From Umbelopsis ramanniana AG (taxonomy: Eukaryota > Mucoromycota > Umbelopsidomycetes > Umbelopsidales > Umbelopsidaceae): DNA of 64,000 nt. Positions within the stretch are counted from its first letter, which is position 1. Every line of letters starts with the position of its first letter. Of this stretch, positions 35,119 to 45,596 are shown piece by piece. The notes under the pieces were generated by a model. The model was not told where the DNA came from. It made no database searches and was given only the letters and a program-made list of their open reading frames with translations. Location: positions 1 to 64,000 of the forward strand of contig NW_026252098.1 of NCBI RefSeq assembly GCF_025399195.1, read 5' to 3'. The position numbers were made by a program, and so were the translations under genes.

Positions 35119-35796
35119 ATTGATGACCTCGCATCATTGCCTTTCTTAGAAGCCGATCATTCGAGGCATAAATATCTACCAAATATGAGAAAAAAAGGGT
35201 TTCTCTTCCATTGCCATTCTTCAAGCACATTCGTCGTATGTGTTGCCTTCACAACAAAACAGAACACTTCCAATCTATAATTCTCCCTTTTTGCCTTCCC
35301 CTCATCTTGCCCTTACATTCTTCTCCTTTCTCGTCATAGACTTGTCTTTTATGTAAAACTTTGGATTCTTATTGTTATGTTCCGCTTTCATAGTCAATTT
35401 TGAATAAATTAGAAAATGAGTTTTTTTAAAGAAAGAACTACTGAGAAGCAAACGCCGTACCTACTAACATGTATCCCTCTCGATATGGAACGAAAAAATA
35501 TAAACGTATTGAAAAGAAACAATGGAAATAATAATAAAGAGAACGTAAGAAACCGAAAGGAGTTGTGTGTATGGGTTTTTCTTTGGGGGGATTCAATTCT
35601 TTTTTTTTTTGGGTTTTTTACGTATCGAAATTCTCTTTCAAAAGCAGGTGATGATTGAAAAACAATGAATCAGAACAGCATCAAAATACATGGAAATGGG
35701 AAGGGAAAGAAATTATGAGTTCAAACATTCAGAACAAATTCCTTTGTCCGAGAGTACGCATTGCACGCACTTAACACGCTGAGGGCTAGCAGAGAG
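35119..35796. other. Convergent 3' region, no recognised feature
   Basis: 678 bp between the stop codons of the membrane-protein gene and the allantoicase gene. It is T-rich then A-rich, with AATAAA-like signals (TGAATAAATT near 35401). No coding exon was recognised. Confidence 0.5.
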
Positions 35797-37925
35797 TCAT
35801 AAGTTTCGCTTAACACGCTTGTTAGGAGGGGTAGTTGCAGTTTCTCCATTAGCAAGCATGGGTTCTTCAGTAGTGTCAGCGGGGGCTTTGCGGGCACTGG
35901 CAGCGGAGGGTCCACGACGCTTGTTGGTCACGCTAACAACTTCCTCTTCAGCAGCCTCCACCACAAGTTCACGTTTGTTGCCCTTCTTGGACACCGACTT
36001 TGCAGTCGTAGCAGACTTCTTGTTAATGCTGGAAGATACCTTCTTCTTTGGAGATATATCCTCGGTGAAAGGGTTTTCCATGGTCTTGGAAATGATAGCT
36101 TCTTCCTCCTCTGCTACCTCAGCGACCATGAGTTTAGATGGTGATTCTGCTCGCTCGACGGTTGTGATTGTTTCCACCTTTTCAACAATGGCGGTTTCCT
36201 TGACATCAGGCTTTTCAAGATCTTCAGTGACAATGACTTCGGTGGTCTGAATAATCTCAGTGGTCACCGTAGGGTTGGGAAGCTTCTTAGGGGTACCGAT
36301 AATGCGAAGACGCTGAACACCACCATCTAGGATTAATGAAACAATTAGTGCCAGGTAATACAATGGTCACTACGTAGTTCCTACACTTCATCTCAGCTTA
36401 CCAGGGAAGACGGTCAACTTGACATGAGTGAAGATTTCGTTGCTGGGAATAGCATAGGCCTGTCTCTCATTAGGGTTGATTCTTTGCTTGGCAACAAGTT
36501 GGACCCATTCAACGCCGACATCAAGATCGGGATCGCTCTAATACATGATTGTACACAAATGGTCTCATTGTTAGCGTCAAGTTGCCCTGCATTATTATCA
36601 TTTGACCAAATTGAACTTACCTCCATGCTGTAACATCCATCAATGGCAATAGCTTCAGGAGCATTACCTACATAGAAAACGGTCAATTGCAATAGTCGCA
36701 ACGTCTTCCTTCACTTTAGTATATTCCCCTTACCCTTGAAAAAGGTGGTGTCCACAACAGCCTCCTTCAAAACGGCAGATGTACCCAATTGAACTACAAT
36801 CCAGTCGTTTCTGTTCTTCAGGCGAGATCTTTGAGTGACCCATCCATCAGACCTGTTGGGGATGAATGCATGAGAAAACAGTATGAAGCGCCATCACATA
36901 TAGCTAATGAAAGTACATACGGTCCGTTGCCAATACCAGACATTAAAATATTTGGACGCTTGCCGTAACGGGCATCGCTGCAGGCAACAACGTGACCTCC
37001 ATTACCAATAAATGCCAAATCAAGGGGTTCTGAGCTGGATTCTGCAGCCTTAGTGATGACGCTGCCAAAGCAGCGAAGACGAGCCTTGAATAAGAAAAGA
37101 ATTAGACAAATGGTAATGATAAGATGCCGGATATACATAAATAACGTACAATTCCACCATCAGGAATAATTGTGACACGAAGATGGCTGTATAGTTCGTC
37201 GGTGTCACGAATCAAGAACAAATTGTGGGTGTCCGGCTTAACTGCCACGTCGGGGAGTAAGGTGGTCCACTGAAACAGGGCAAATGAACGTTTAGCAATC
37301 ACCCATTTTCCCGCGTCTGCAAACCTGATCTCGTCGCCAGCATACCTTCCAATTATCAAAGTCATCGTCCTTAAGGTCTTCGGATGCTACAGCAGCTTCT
37401 ACCTTAACTTGTACAGGGGAGCTGTCTCTGAAGTTGGTAGTATCAATATCAAAACCAGTAATTGTTCCTTCACAACCTAGTCTGATAATGGCCCTGGAAG
37501 GATATGACGGGTTTGTTTCAGTGCTAGTCGAAAAATGGGTTGATACGTAAAGGAGTAATCAAACTGACGACGTACCAATCTCTGTTGCTATGACGCTTTG
37601 TCTGCCATCCGTCCAATTCACCATCTGCCACTAGAGAGCGTTCATCATCGCGCGATGCATAAAGTCAGATAAAGTCATGTTTCCGATCTATAGTACTGGT
37701 AATAAAATGTTGCTTTTATTTACCTGTATCGTCATCATCGTTATGTTTAACGGCATCAGGCTTTAAAATGTTGGCAGCAGCGCCAAAGAATTCGTCGGAA
37801 GCGCGTACAATGGTGGAACCCATGGATTGGGCTGCAAGATCAACATATTCGCACAGAACGGTGTCCTCTACGCGAGATGACGAAAGGTTTGAGTAATCTG
37901 TGTTCTTACTGGTGGAATTACCCAT
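35797..37925 (-). CDS. Allantoicase with N- and C-terminal extensions
   Basis: Nine exons on the reverse strand: 37925-37724, 37630-37576, 37493-37346, 37269-37150, 37084-36921, 36852-36734, 36667-36621, 36537-36402, 36326-35797; 506 residues. Allantoicase hydrolyses allantoate to ureidoglycolate and urea in purine breakdown. The two-repeat core spans about residues 32-343: DEFFGAAANILKP, DGWQTKRHSNRDWAIIRLG, IPDGGIARLRCFG, then the second repeat SDGWVTQRSRLKNRNDWIVVQLG, and DGGVQRLRIIGTP. The family is about 340 residues, so the tail (about 345-506) is extra. It is rich in Glu, Val, Thr and Lys, with SPKKK, NKKSATTAKSVSKKGNKR and PPNKRVKR clusters. The N terminus MGNSTSKN fits an N-myristoylation signal. 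There is no in-frame ATG upstream of 37925 in this exon. Confidence 0.9.
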
Positions 37926-38246
37926 AATAATAAAGAATGAGGATAGAGTTGGCAAAACCTTTCCCTTGCCACGTTTTTCCTGGGGAGCGCGATTTTTTTT
38001 TTTCCGCCCCACATCTTGAAATTCATGGTGAAAGTCACGTTTTTCAGCCGGGCTTGAGTTTCACTTTTGCAGGCTTTTTTGACACTTGCCCAGCGATTGG
38101 CTGTTGCTTGGATCAACTCATGTGTCAATTTGACTATTACTTTTCAGCGAATAAAAACAATAAAAAAGTGACTCGTCGCGCTTCTTAGCCATACTTCATA
38201 AAGACCTCGGCGATATCTCTCTCTCATTTTCTTATACTCTACTTGT
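37926..38246. promoter_or_regulatory. Bidirectional promoter between allantoicase and malic enzyme
   Basis: 321 bp between divergent start codons. It contains a T-run (37990-38002) and the CRE-like half site GTCACGTTTT near 38034-38043. No WGATAR site was found here, although AGATAA occurs in allantoicase intron 1 near 37668-37673. Confidence 0.4.
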
Positions 38247-40457
38247 ATGTTCTCCTCCCTACGCTTGCTTCGTTGTAAGCCTCTTCTACGTGCTCGATGG
38301 TCGCATACCGCAAGTGCTTCTGTAAAAAAGGCTAGCACTCCGCCAACCCAACTTGCCAAACGACACGAAGCCTACTCTCCATATCTCAACCTCGGTAAGA
38401 TATATACTCGCGGTGCACTTTGTTGCTTGGGTATTCGCATCTTACCATGTCTGCCATAGGAACTTCAACTCCTGTAGCTGCCAGAAGTGTACTTGGCTTG
38501 GACGGCTTGATGCCAAATAAAGTTGAGTCACTGGATGTTCAGAAGAAGCGTGCATTGGTTCAGTTACGGTCAAAGTCAACCGACATGGAGAAGTACATGT
38601 TCTTGGCACATTTGAGAAACACCAACGTGTCGCTGTTCTATAAAATTGTATGCGATGAACTATCGGTAAGTTAGACCTATGTTTGTCGCAAGATATGGTG
38701 AAGAAACGACCTCATCAATCATCTTTTATTGTATTATACTGTACTTCCAGGAAATGGCTCCCATTATCTACACTCCCACGGTCGGCAAGGCATGTTTAGA
38801 ATATTCACACATTTACCCGTTTTTAGCCCCACCCGGCGTGCCTGATGGCCTGTATATCACAAAAGATTCCCTTCCGAATTTGCCCCAAATTTTGCGTGAC
38901 TACAGTGCAGCCCTTTCAGATCAGGCCGCCTTTCAACCAGAAATTACGGTTATCTCAGATGGTTCTCGCATATTGGGACTAGGTGACCTAGGTATGAACG
39001 GTATGGGTATCCCTATTGGAAAATTACAACTTTATGTAGCCGGAGCTGGTATTGATCCGCGGAAGACGTTGCCAATCCTTCTGGACCTTGGAACCAATAA
39101 CGATTCTCTTTTGAACGATGAGTTTTATCTTGGAGTCAAGCAGACAAGGCCAAATGACGATGAGGTAGAGTATGCGTTTTAACTGACGTTTGGTGGGTTC
39201 GGACTTCAGAAAATAATATGAGTCAACTTGTAGTTTTACTCGGCTGTAGACCAAACCATCAATGCTCTATACGAAACCTTCCCCAATATCCTGGTGCAAT
39301 TCGAAGACTGGTCCACATCACACGCTTTCACTCTTCTCCAAAAATATCAAAATGAAAGGTTCTGTTTCAATGACGATATCCAAGGCACCGGTGCTGTTGT
39401 TCTCGCTGGTTTGATAAATGCGTTTAGGCAAGTTGCTAAGGATACCCCAATTGAAAATCATCGTATTCTATTCTCTGGTGCCGGATCTGCCGCTTTTGGT
39501 GTAGCAAAGCATATATGCGACTATCTCATCATTGAGCATGGCATTCCGGAAGAAAAGGCAAAGGCCATGTTCTGGACTGTTGATTCTAAAGGTCTTGTTT
39601 ATGACGGTCGAGGTGATAAGCTACCGGAACATAAAAGATATTTCAGTCGCAAAGATAGTGTTGGCAGTGGCACCAAGTCTCTTTCTGAAATTGTGAAAGC
39701 GATTAAGCCTACTACGTAAGTAATCGCTAAAGGCAACCCTTTGAACATTATATGATATCTGTCGATCTTTTCTTCCTGACAATAACGCTTTTGATTTTCT
39801 TTCTCGTTCAAGGTTGATCGGCTTAAGTTCTCAACCAGATTCCTTCGATGCAAATGTACTACAAGAAATGTCAAAAATCAACCATAGACCAATTATATTC
39901 CCTCTTTCTAATCCCAGAACACAAGCTGAATGTTCTTTTGAAGCTGCCATGACTCACACCAACAACCAGGTGCTTTTTGCGTCAGGTACTGCATTTCCCC
40001 CCTACAAGATTCCCGAAACAGGTGAAATTAAGAAACCCGGACAAGGAAACAATGGTGACTTGAAATGTCTATTTCAACTTTTTATTTTGGCAACCTAGCC
40101 GTACTGACACTTTGTACTATAGTTTATGTCTTCCCAGGTATTGGATTAGGTAGCATTGTGTCCAAAAGCAAGCATATCACCACGAGCATGGTTCTTGCAG
40201 CCGCTAAAGGATTAGCCAATAGTTTGACTCCTGAAGAGGCTGCTAGAGGCGATCTGTATCCTTCACTTAACCGCATTCGCGATGTTAGTGCCACCGTTGC
40301 TGCTCATGTATGCAAGGTTGCTGAACAGAGTAATCAGCTTCAAAATGAAAGCCTTGCAGGCTTAAGCATTGATCAACTGACGAAAACAATGAGGGAAAAA
40401 ATGTGGGATCCTGAAACGGCTTTCCATACCGTCGAGAACATAGAAAAATCATCTTAA
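38247..40457 (+). CDS. Malic enzyme, mitochondrial
   Basis: Exons 38247-38394, 38460-38665, 38751-39164, 39234-39715, 39813-40054, 40123-40457; 608 residues. Malic enzyme decarboxylates malate to pyruvate with reduction of NAD or NADP. The N terminus (MFSSLRLLRCKPLLRARW) is Arg/Ser/Leu-rich, a mitochondrial presequence. Family blocks are complete: the IYTPTVGKACLEYSHIYP segment with the catalytic Tyr, ISDGSRILGLGDLGMNGMGI, LDLGTNNDSLL, the metal-binding QFEDW and FNDDIQGTGAVVLAG, and the nucleotide fold LFSGAGSAAFGVAK. In oleaginous fungi NADP-dependent forms are discussed as NADPH sources for lipid synthesis. Cofactor preference cannot be fixed by eye. The gene lies between allantoicase and a DAL5-type permease. 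Confidence 0.95.
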
Positions 40458-40742
40458 ATTTAACTTAGATTCAAACCAAATCTCATCCATTAGCAATTAT
40501 ATGTCTATCCATTTATTTCACAAGAGGTATATGAACTCTTGAAAAATGTCCACAATATTTTTTTTTGTTATCTTTTCTAAATAGATTGAAGTTGTATTTC
40601 CAATGTGCGAGGATGAGGTATTAAATAAGGAATAAGTATATGACCATTTCGGTCACAGAATCTCATCGGTGAAGTTGAAGAAGCTGATTAAAAAATAGCT
40701 GAGCAAGCCAGGCTCACTAGTCCTTTAACCAGCTGGTTCTAT

Positions 40743-42863
40743 CTAGAGAAGGTATCTGAAGGAAGGATGACGATCGCCTAAACGGTCTACCTCTTCCGAC
40801 TTCATATCTGTAATGTCAATTTCGTATACTCCCATGTCGCGATTATCGTTGACTCGCTTCCAATATCTTTTCAGCACAAACGAAGCAGCAGCACCCATTA
40901 CCAGAATGCCGGCGAACACTGCGAATGGCATGACTGTGTTTCCGTATGTGTCAGTAACCCGTTAAAAAATGAACTTGATGATTTCCTTTCGGTTACTTAC
41001 CATAGGCTGGTCCGTCAGAAGGACGGAAGATGAAGGATGCGAAAATACCTCCAACATTTCCGAGACAGATAACTAGTGCGATGGAGATCGCTTTTGTAGG
41101 TCCATCCCAATTGTCGGAAGCCCACGTCAAAATACAGGGTGCTAAATAACGTTGTATAACGGTTAGAGCGACATCTTTCCTAAACCGTTCAGACAAATGA
41201 TAATTACCAGTCATAGTGACGCCTATCATGGCAAAGTGCAAGAGAGCATAGCGCGCTTAAAAGGCAATAAGTTAGAATTTTTTCCTATAAACTGCGGGTC
41301 TTCTTTCAGTATATGCATACCCCAGTGATTTTGTACAAGACACAGCGCAAAAAAGCTCAGAGAAGCCAGACATGAACCGGCAAAGATAAATGGAAAGCGT
41401 TGTTGCATCCGATCTGCTGCAATTGCTGATGCTATCTCTGCAATTGCTCCTACCAAATTGATGGGAATAACGAGCAGCTGGGTTACACCGATGGAGAAAC
41501 CGAGATCTGTATGCAAATCAATCAAGTTTAGTTGAATGCAGCTTCAGAGCGATTGCTATGGTACTTTCTTTATGACTGACCTTGCAGCAGGGTAGGTAAG
41601 AAAATTGATATACCAGTCAAAGGAGTGACACACAACATGAACATGATTCCTAGAGCCCACGCTCTCCAGTCAAAGATAGAAGTCCTGAATTCCTTCCATG
41701 TCAAATTTGCGTGCTCAGATGTTGTGGCTTTCTCTCGGGCAATACGCTGTACTTGCAATTCCTTTTGAGCATCGGTCAGCCACTTTACTTTTTGAATGTC
41801 ACCAATCATGAAGTAATAGCAACAAGCACTTAGCAACGTGGTAGGGACACCCTCTATCAAAAAGAGGAACTGCCATCCATGCATGCCTAATTTACCCTCC
41901 AAAAAGGTGGTTGCATAGCCGATTGGGCCCGAAATCATACCAGCAATGCAGTTGAAACATAGGAAGATGGCAACACGCGTGGCCAGCTCTCTGCGTTTGT
42001 AAAAAGTCGATAGATAGTACAAAATACCCGGGACATAGCCAGCCTCAAAAACACTGCGGATAACAAAGGGGGAAAATTTTGAAAATGTTAATATGGAGAA
42101 GAATTTGAGAATTTGTAATAAATGTTGCCGTAACTTACCCAAGGAAAAATCGAGTGATTGCAAGTGTAGAGTACGATGTCACAAAGGCAGTGACTACAGT
42201 AACAGCTCCCCATAGGAACATAATTATGCTGATCCACACATTGATTTTGAAATGTTTCAACAGTACATTGGCTGGTACTTCAAAAAGAATCTACAGAAAT
42301 GGAAACATACTTAATGAGCCGTTGAACAAACCGAGATGCTCTGTAGTTCACTGTTTCGAATAGCCATTTAACTTACATAACTGAGATAAAATAATGCCAG
42401 ACAAGTGCTGAATTGACTGGGGTTGAGCTAAAATTGAAAGAAATTTGGTTGTGAGTTTGATAAGCGGTAATATACCACTTGCCGGTAGTGGAACTCTGTA
42501 AACGATTAATACCTGCAAACTGTCCTCAATGCCAGCAATTCTATAAATATGACCAAAAGTCAAAACAGATCAAAATACAAATCGAATGTTAGAAAAATCA
42601 GGTTTTTGGTATTCGATATATTCGTGACGAACGTACTTCGCATTTCCAATATTCACCCGGTCGAGGAATGAAAAGCAGTATAGAACGCATACCAAAGGCA
42701 AGATTTGATAGTCGAGTTTTTTCACTAGCTCTCTCTCCAGCTTTGGTTCCTGAAATAGAGCGCTTGTTCTTTTCAAATGCTCAGTATTCTTCCTGGATAA
42801 CTTCTCATTATCGACATCAGGGTTGTGTACGGGTGGAGCATTTTCAATAGCATAAGATATCAT
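40743..42863 (-). CDS. MFS anion:cation symporter, DAL5/allantoate-permease-like
   Basis: Nine exons on the reverse strand: 42863-42637, 42540-42513, 42427-42377, 42290-42139, 42053-41581, 41506-41321, 41255-41208, 41141-41001, 40933-40743; 498 residues. Twelve membrane segments are expected for this family, and hydrophobic stretches cover most of residues 55-460. Typical ACS/DAL5 features: KLDYQILPLVCVLYCFSFLDR followed by VNIGNAKIAGIEDSL near the first helix; FEVPANVLLKHFK; FEAGYVPGILYYLSTFYKR; the long central loop with the WLTDAQKELQVQRIAREKA stretch; and late helices with CLGNVGGIFASFIFRPSDGPAYG. Members carry allantoate, ureidosuccinate, nicotinate, biotin and others. The position two genes from allantoicase makes allantoate or a ureide plausible, but this is inference. 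Exon 2 is only 28 nt. An AGATAA site lies at 42898-42903. Confidence 0.85.
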
Positions 42864-43513
42864 GACAGTGAGACCCAAGGTGAAGAAAGATTAATGGAGA
42901 TAATTAGGACGGTATAAGAGTTCTTTAGAGGAAACTTTGAAGGGAAGGGAGAGAATTGGGAAGGAATTGGGGATTATTTTTTGAAAACAAAGGCACTATG
43001 TGGTCGCTTTATATAACCCCTAGTGTGCGCCTGTCAGGGTATTTGTAGTGGCATTTCATGCTTAAATATACATGTACTTCGCATATCCAATGATCAGGTT
43101 TGCTATATAACTTCCTTTCCGGGAGAAACCGATATTGCTTCTTTGCAACTCATCCAAGCAATGGCTTCGATTTTTTATTCTAGGGGGCTTCATCTTGGCA
43201 CTCAACCTTGAAAAACGGTTTATCCATTGTTAATTCAACCGATAACATCAACAGAATATCATCATAATTTACAGGCAAAGTTATGCTTATTCATCTGATG
43301 GCAAAACTCCCTAGTTGAAATTTGCATAGTTTTCCGATATCTAGTAACAATTACAAAGAAGCCGCATATTGATCAGTATGCCCTAACGACAGGTATGAAA
43401 AGGAACGGCACTAACACATTGGTCGGGCCGGCAAAATCAGGCTCACTGACCTGAAAATTTTTGACTCAATTGTTCTGCGGCAACAAAAAAAAAAAAAAAA
43501 AAGCTTCTTGGAC
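42864..43513. promoter_or_regulatory. Divergent promoter region between the permease and helicase genes
   Basis: 650 bp between divergent starts. AGATAA (WGATAR, GATA-factor type) at 42898-42903 is 35 bp upstream of the permease ATG. An 18-base A run at 43485-43502 ends 11 bp before the helicase ATG and is probably a dA:dT promoter element. No coding exon was recognised. Confidence 0.4.
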
Positions 43514-45265
43514 ATGACAAAACATGATCCATCAAGATCTTCAACATTATCAGACATGAATAAACATCAACAACGTCAAAAGCACTTTGCTGATTTAATC
43601 GCTCTACTGCCACCATCACCTAATACCCCTAGCCAACAAAAACAACCAGATCCGCAGTCTACACCTTCACACACGGGCGGCCATTCCAACTATTTTTTTG
43701 AAACGGACAAGAATTTGCCACAATTGAACATAAATCTCAAACCCGAGATCGAGATTCGCCCCTATCAAAAGGAAGCCCTAGATCTCATAGTCAAACGCTC
43801 CAATGATCCCAGTCACACATATATCCAATCCGGCCTAGTGGTTCTCCCCTGCGGTGCAGGAAAGACGCTGGCGTCCATCCTTGTTGCCTGTTCTTTGAAA
43901 AAGTCAGTTCTAGTTGTTTGTTCGACTGTCATTGCAGCAGAGCAGTTTAGGAAAGAGTTCTTGAAGTTTACAACCGTCATGGGAGCATCCTTGGGGATGT
44001 TTGCGGGTGATCGCAAGTTTCCATTCAACGGCCGATCAGGAGTGCTTTTTGCAACCTACAGCTCGCTATTGGAAAGTCGGTATCGAACACCAGATGCAAA
44101 AAGATTGAGTCAGTTCATGGAAAATACCGAATGGGGACTTTGTATTCTAGACGAAGTACATTGTGTTCCGGCCAACCATTTTAGCAAAGCGGTTAAGAAG
44201 ATCAAAGCCAAGGTCAAAATTGGTCTCACAGCTACCTTACTGCGAGAGGACGAAAAGATTGGCGATTTGGACGATATTATTGGTCCCATTCTGTACGAAG
44301 CGAAGTGGAAGGAACTCGCGGAAAAGGGGTACATCGCTAAGGTTATCTGTACTCAAATTGAAATGGACATGACCCCTGTGTTTGCTGAGGCTTACGGTAA
44401 CATCGCAGGCGGCAATACGCATCATACAAAAGCGTTGTTAGCCATCCTGAATCCAAACAAGTTTCGTATATGCGAACAGCTCATACGCTATCACGAAGCC
44501 AAAGGTGACAAGGTTCTAGTGTATATTGATCACATTGATGCGTTAAAGTTTTATGCAGAAGCTATGAATCGTCCCTTTATCTACGGTGATACACCGGCTG
44601 ATAGGACTCAACATATTCTCGACCACTTTTCTATCCCTACCCGCCGAGAAATTACCAAGTTGCATTGGTCAGATGCCGCAGCAAGACAAGTTGACACGCG
44701 TACTCCTGTGAACACACTGTTCCTCTCACGAATCGGTGATACTTCCCTTGATTTGCCTGAAGCCACTGTTCTTATTCAAATCTCTTCTCACTTTGGATCT
44801 CGTAGACAGGAAGCTCAACGACTTGGTCGTATCTTGCGTGCTAGGCGAAGAAATGAAACTGGATTTTTTTCCAGGTTCTATACCCTTGTTACATCGAAGA
44901 CCCACGAAATCGCCTTTTCAGAAAAGCGACGTGGATTTCTAGAATCAGAATGTGGATATGATTACGCAGAATGGCGTATCAAAGGTCGCATACCCAATGG
45001 CGGATGGGATGTAGAGACTGATTCCAACATTTCCGATAAACATGTTATAGATGATGAGAAACACTGTGAAGCTGCTTTGATTGCAACCAAACCTTCCGAA
45101 AGGCTCGAAAGCGAAGATGACCAATTGAAGCATTGTGCCTGGGTTCTTGGTCTGAAACAGAACTCTGAGCCTGAAGACGACCTTGGTAACGTAACATCTA
45201 TAAAGCCTACCAAACGTAAACTGTCTACCAGTGCAACTCTTTCTCCCAAGCGTTTAAAAGCATAG
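43514..45265 (+). CDS. XPB/ERCC3-type DNA helicase, short intronless form
   Basis: One exon, 583 residues. Superfamily 2 helicase motifs are those of XPB: Walker A LPCGAGKT (about residue 115), DEVH (about 212), TAT followed by LLREDEKIGDL with the XPB-specific RED motif (about 245), YIAKV, NPNKFR, IGDTSLDLPEATVLIQISSH, and RRQEAQRLGRILRARR (about 435). XPB is the TFIIH translocase that opens promoters and acts in nucleotide excision repair. Canonical fungal and human XPB are 780-850 residues; here the N-terminal damage-recognition region is absent and replaced by a Gln/Ser/Pro-rich 70-residue leader. There is an insertion of about 25 residues (RREITKLHWSDAAARQVDTR) before the NTLFLSRIGD block. 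It may be a paralogue. The start is the first ATG, at 43514. Confidence 0.85.
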   Translation: MTKHDPSRSSTLSDMNKHQQRQKHFADLIALLPPSPNTPSQQKQPDPQSTPSHTGGHSNYFFETDKNLPQLNINLKPEIEIRPYQKEALDLIVKRSNDPSHTYIQSGLVVLPCGAGKTLASILVACSLKKSVLVVCSTVIAAEQFRKEFLKFTTVMGASLGMFAGDRKFPFNGRSGVLFATYSSLLESRYRTPDAKRLSQFMENTEWGLCILDEVHCVPANHFSKAVKKIKAKVKIGLTATLLREDEKIGDLDDIIGPILYEAKWKELAEKGYIAKVICTQIEMDMTPVFAEAYGNIAGGNTHHTKALLAILNPNKFRICEQLIRYHEAKGDKVLVYIDHIDALKFYAEAMNRPFIYGDTPADRTQHILDHFSIPTRREITKLHWSDAAARQVDTRTPVNTLFLSRIGDTSLDLPEATVLIQISSHFGSRRQEAQRLGRILRARRRNETGFFSRFYTLVTSKTHEIAFSEKRRGFLESECGYDYAEWRIKGRIPNGGWDVETDSNISDKHVIDDEKHCEAALIATKPSERLESEDDQLKHCAWVLGLKQNSEPEDDLGNVTSIKPTKRKLSTSATLSPKRLKA

Positions 45266-45596
45266 ACCATACAGCAGCATACTAGAGCTCGCTACATCCA
45301 TCCGCATCATAGCAGAACTTTATATTTGCCCAGGAATCTTTGCATTCGCACCGCCTCATTGTATAGTTTTTCAGCACTCATAAATAAAAGCCAAATTTGC
45401 ATTTAATATGCGTCCACTGCTGGCAATATGGATCCTTCTATTGTCATTGTTCTGTCTGCTAGCAAAAGAATTTGTCCTCATCATTTTTTTGTGACGGTTA
45501 TCACCGAGCGCGTTTCCATCACGCTCAGCCCTCAAACTCGTTATATCTTGATAATAGCTCACCTGGTTCTTTTGAAATTGGAAATAACTAATCTCA

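Noticed and set aside
37926-38012. Longer N terminus of allantoicase rich in Lys/Arg
   Set aside because: The in-frame extension starts at GTG, not ATG, so the first usable start is the ATG at 37925.
40123-40142. Alternative acceptor at CCCAG (40138) in the malic enzyme
   Set aside because: Using the acceptor at 40122 gives the conserved VYVFPGIGLG block; the later site removes it.
43485-43502. A18 run as poly(A) evidence for a retrocopied XPB gene
   Set aside because: The run is upstream of the coding sequence; a retrocopy would carry it downstream. It is better explained as a dA:dT promoter element.
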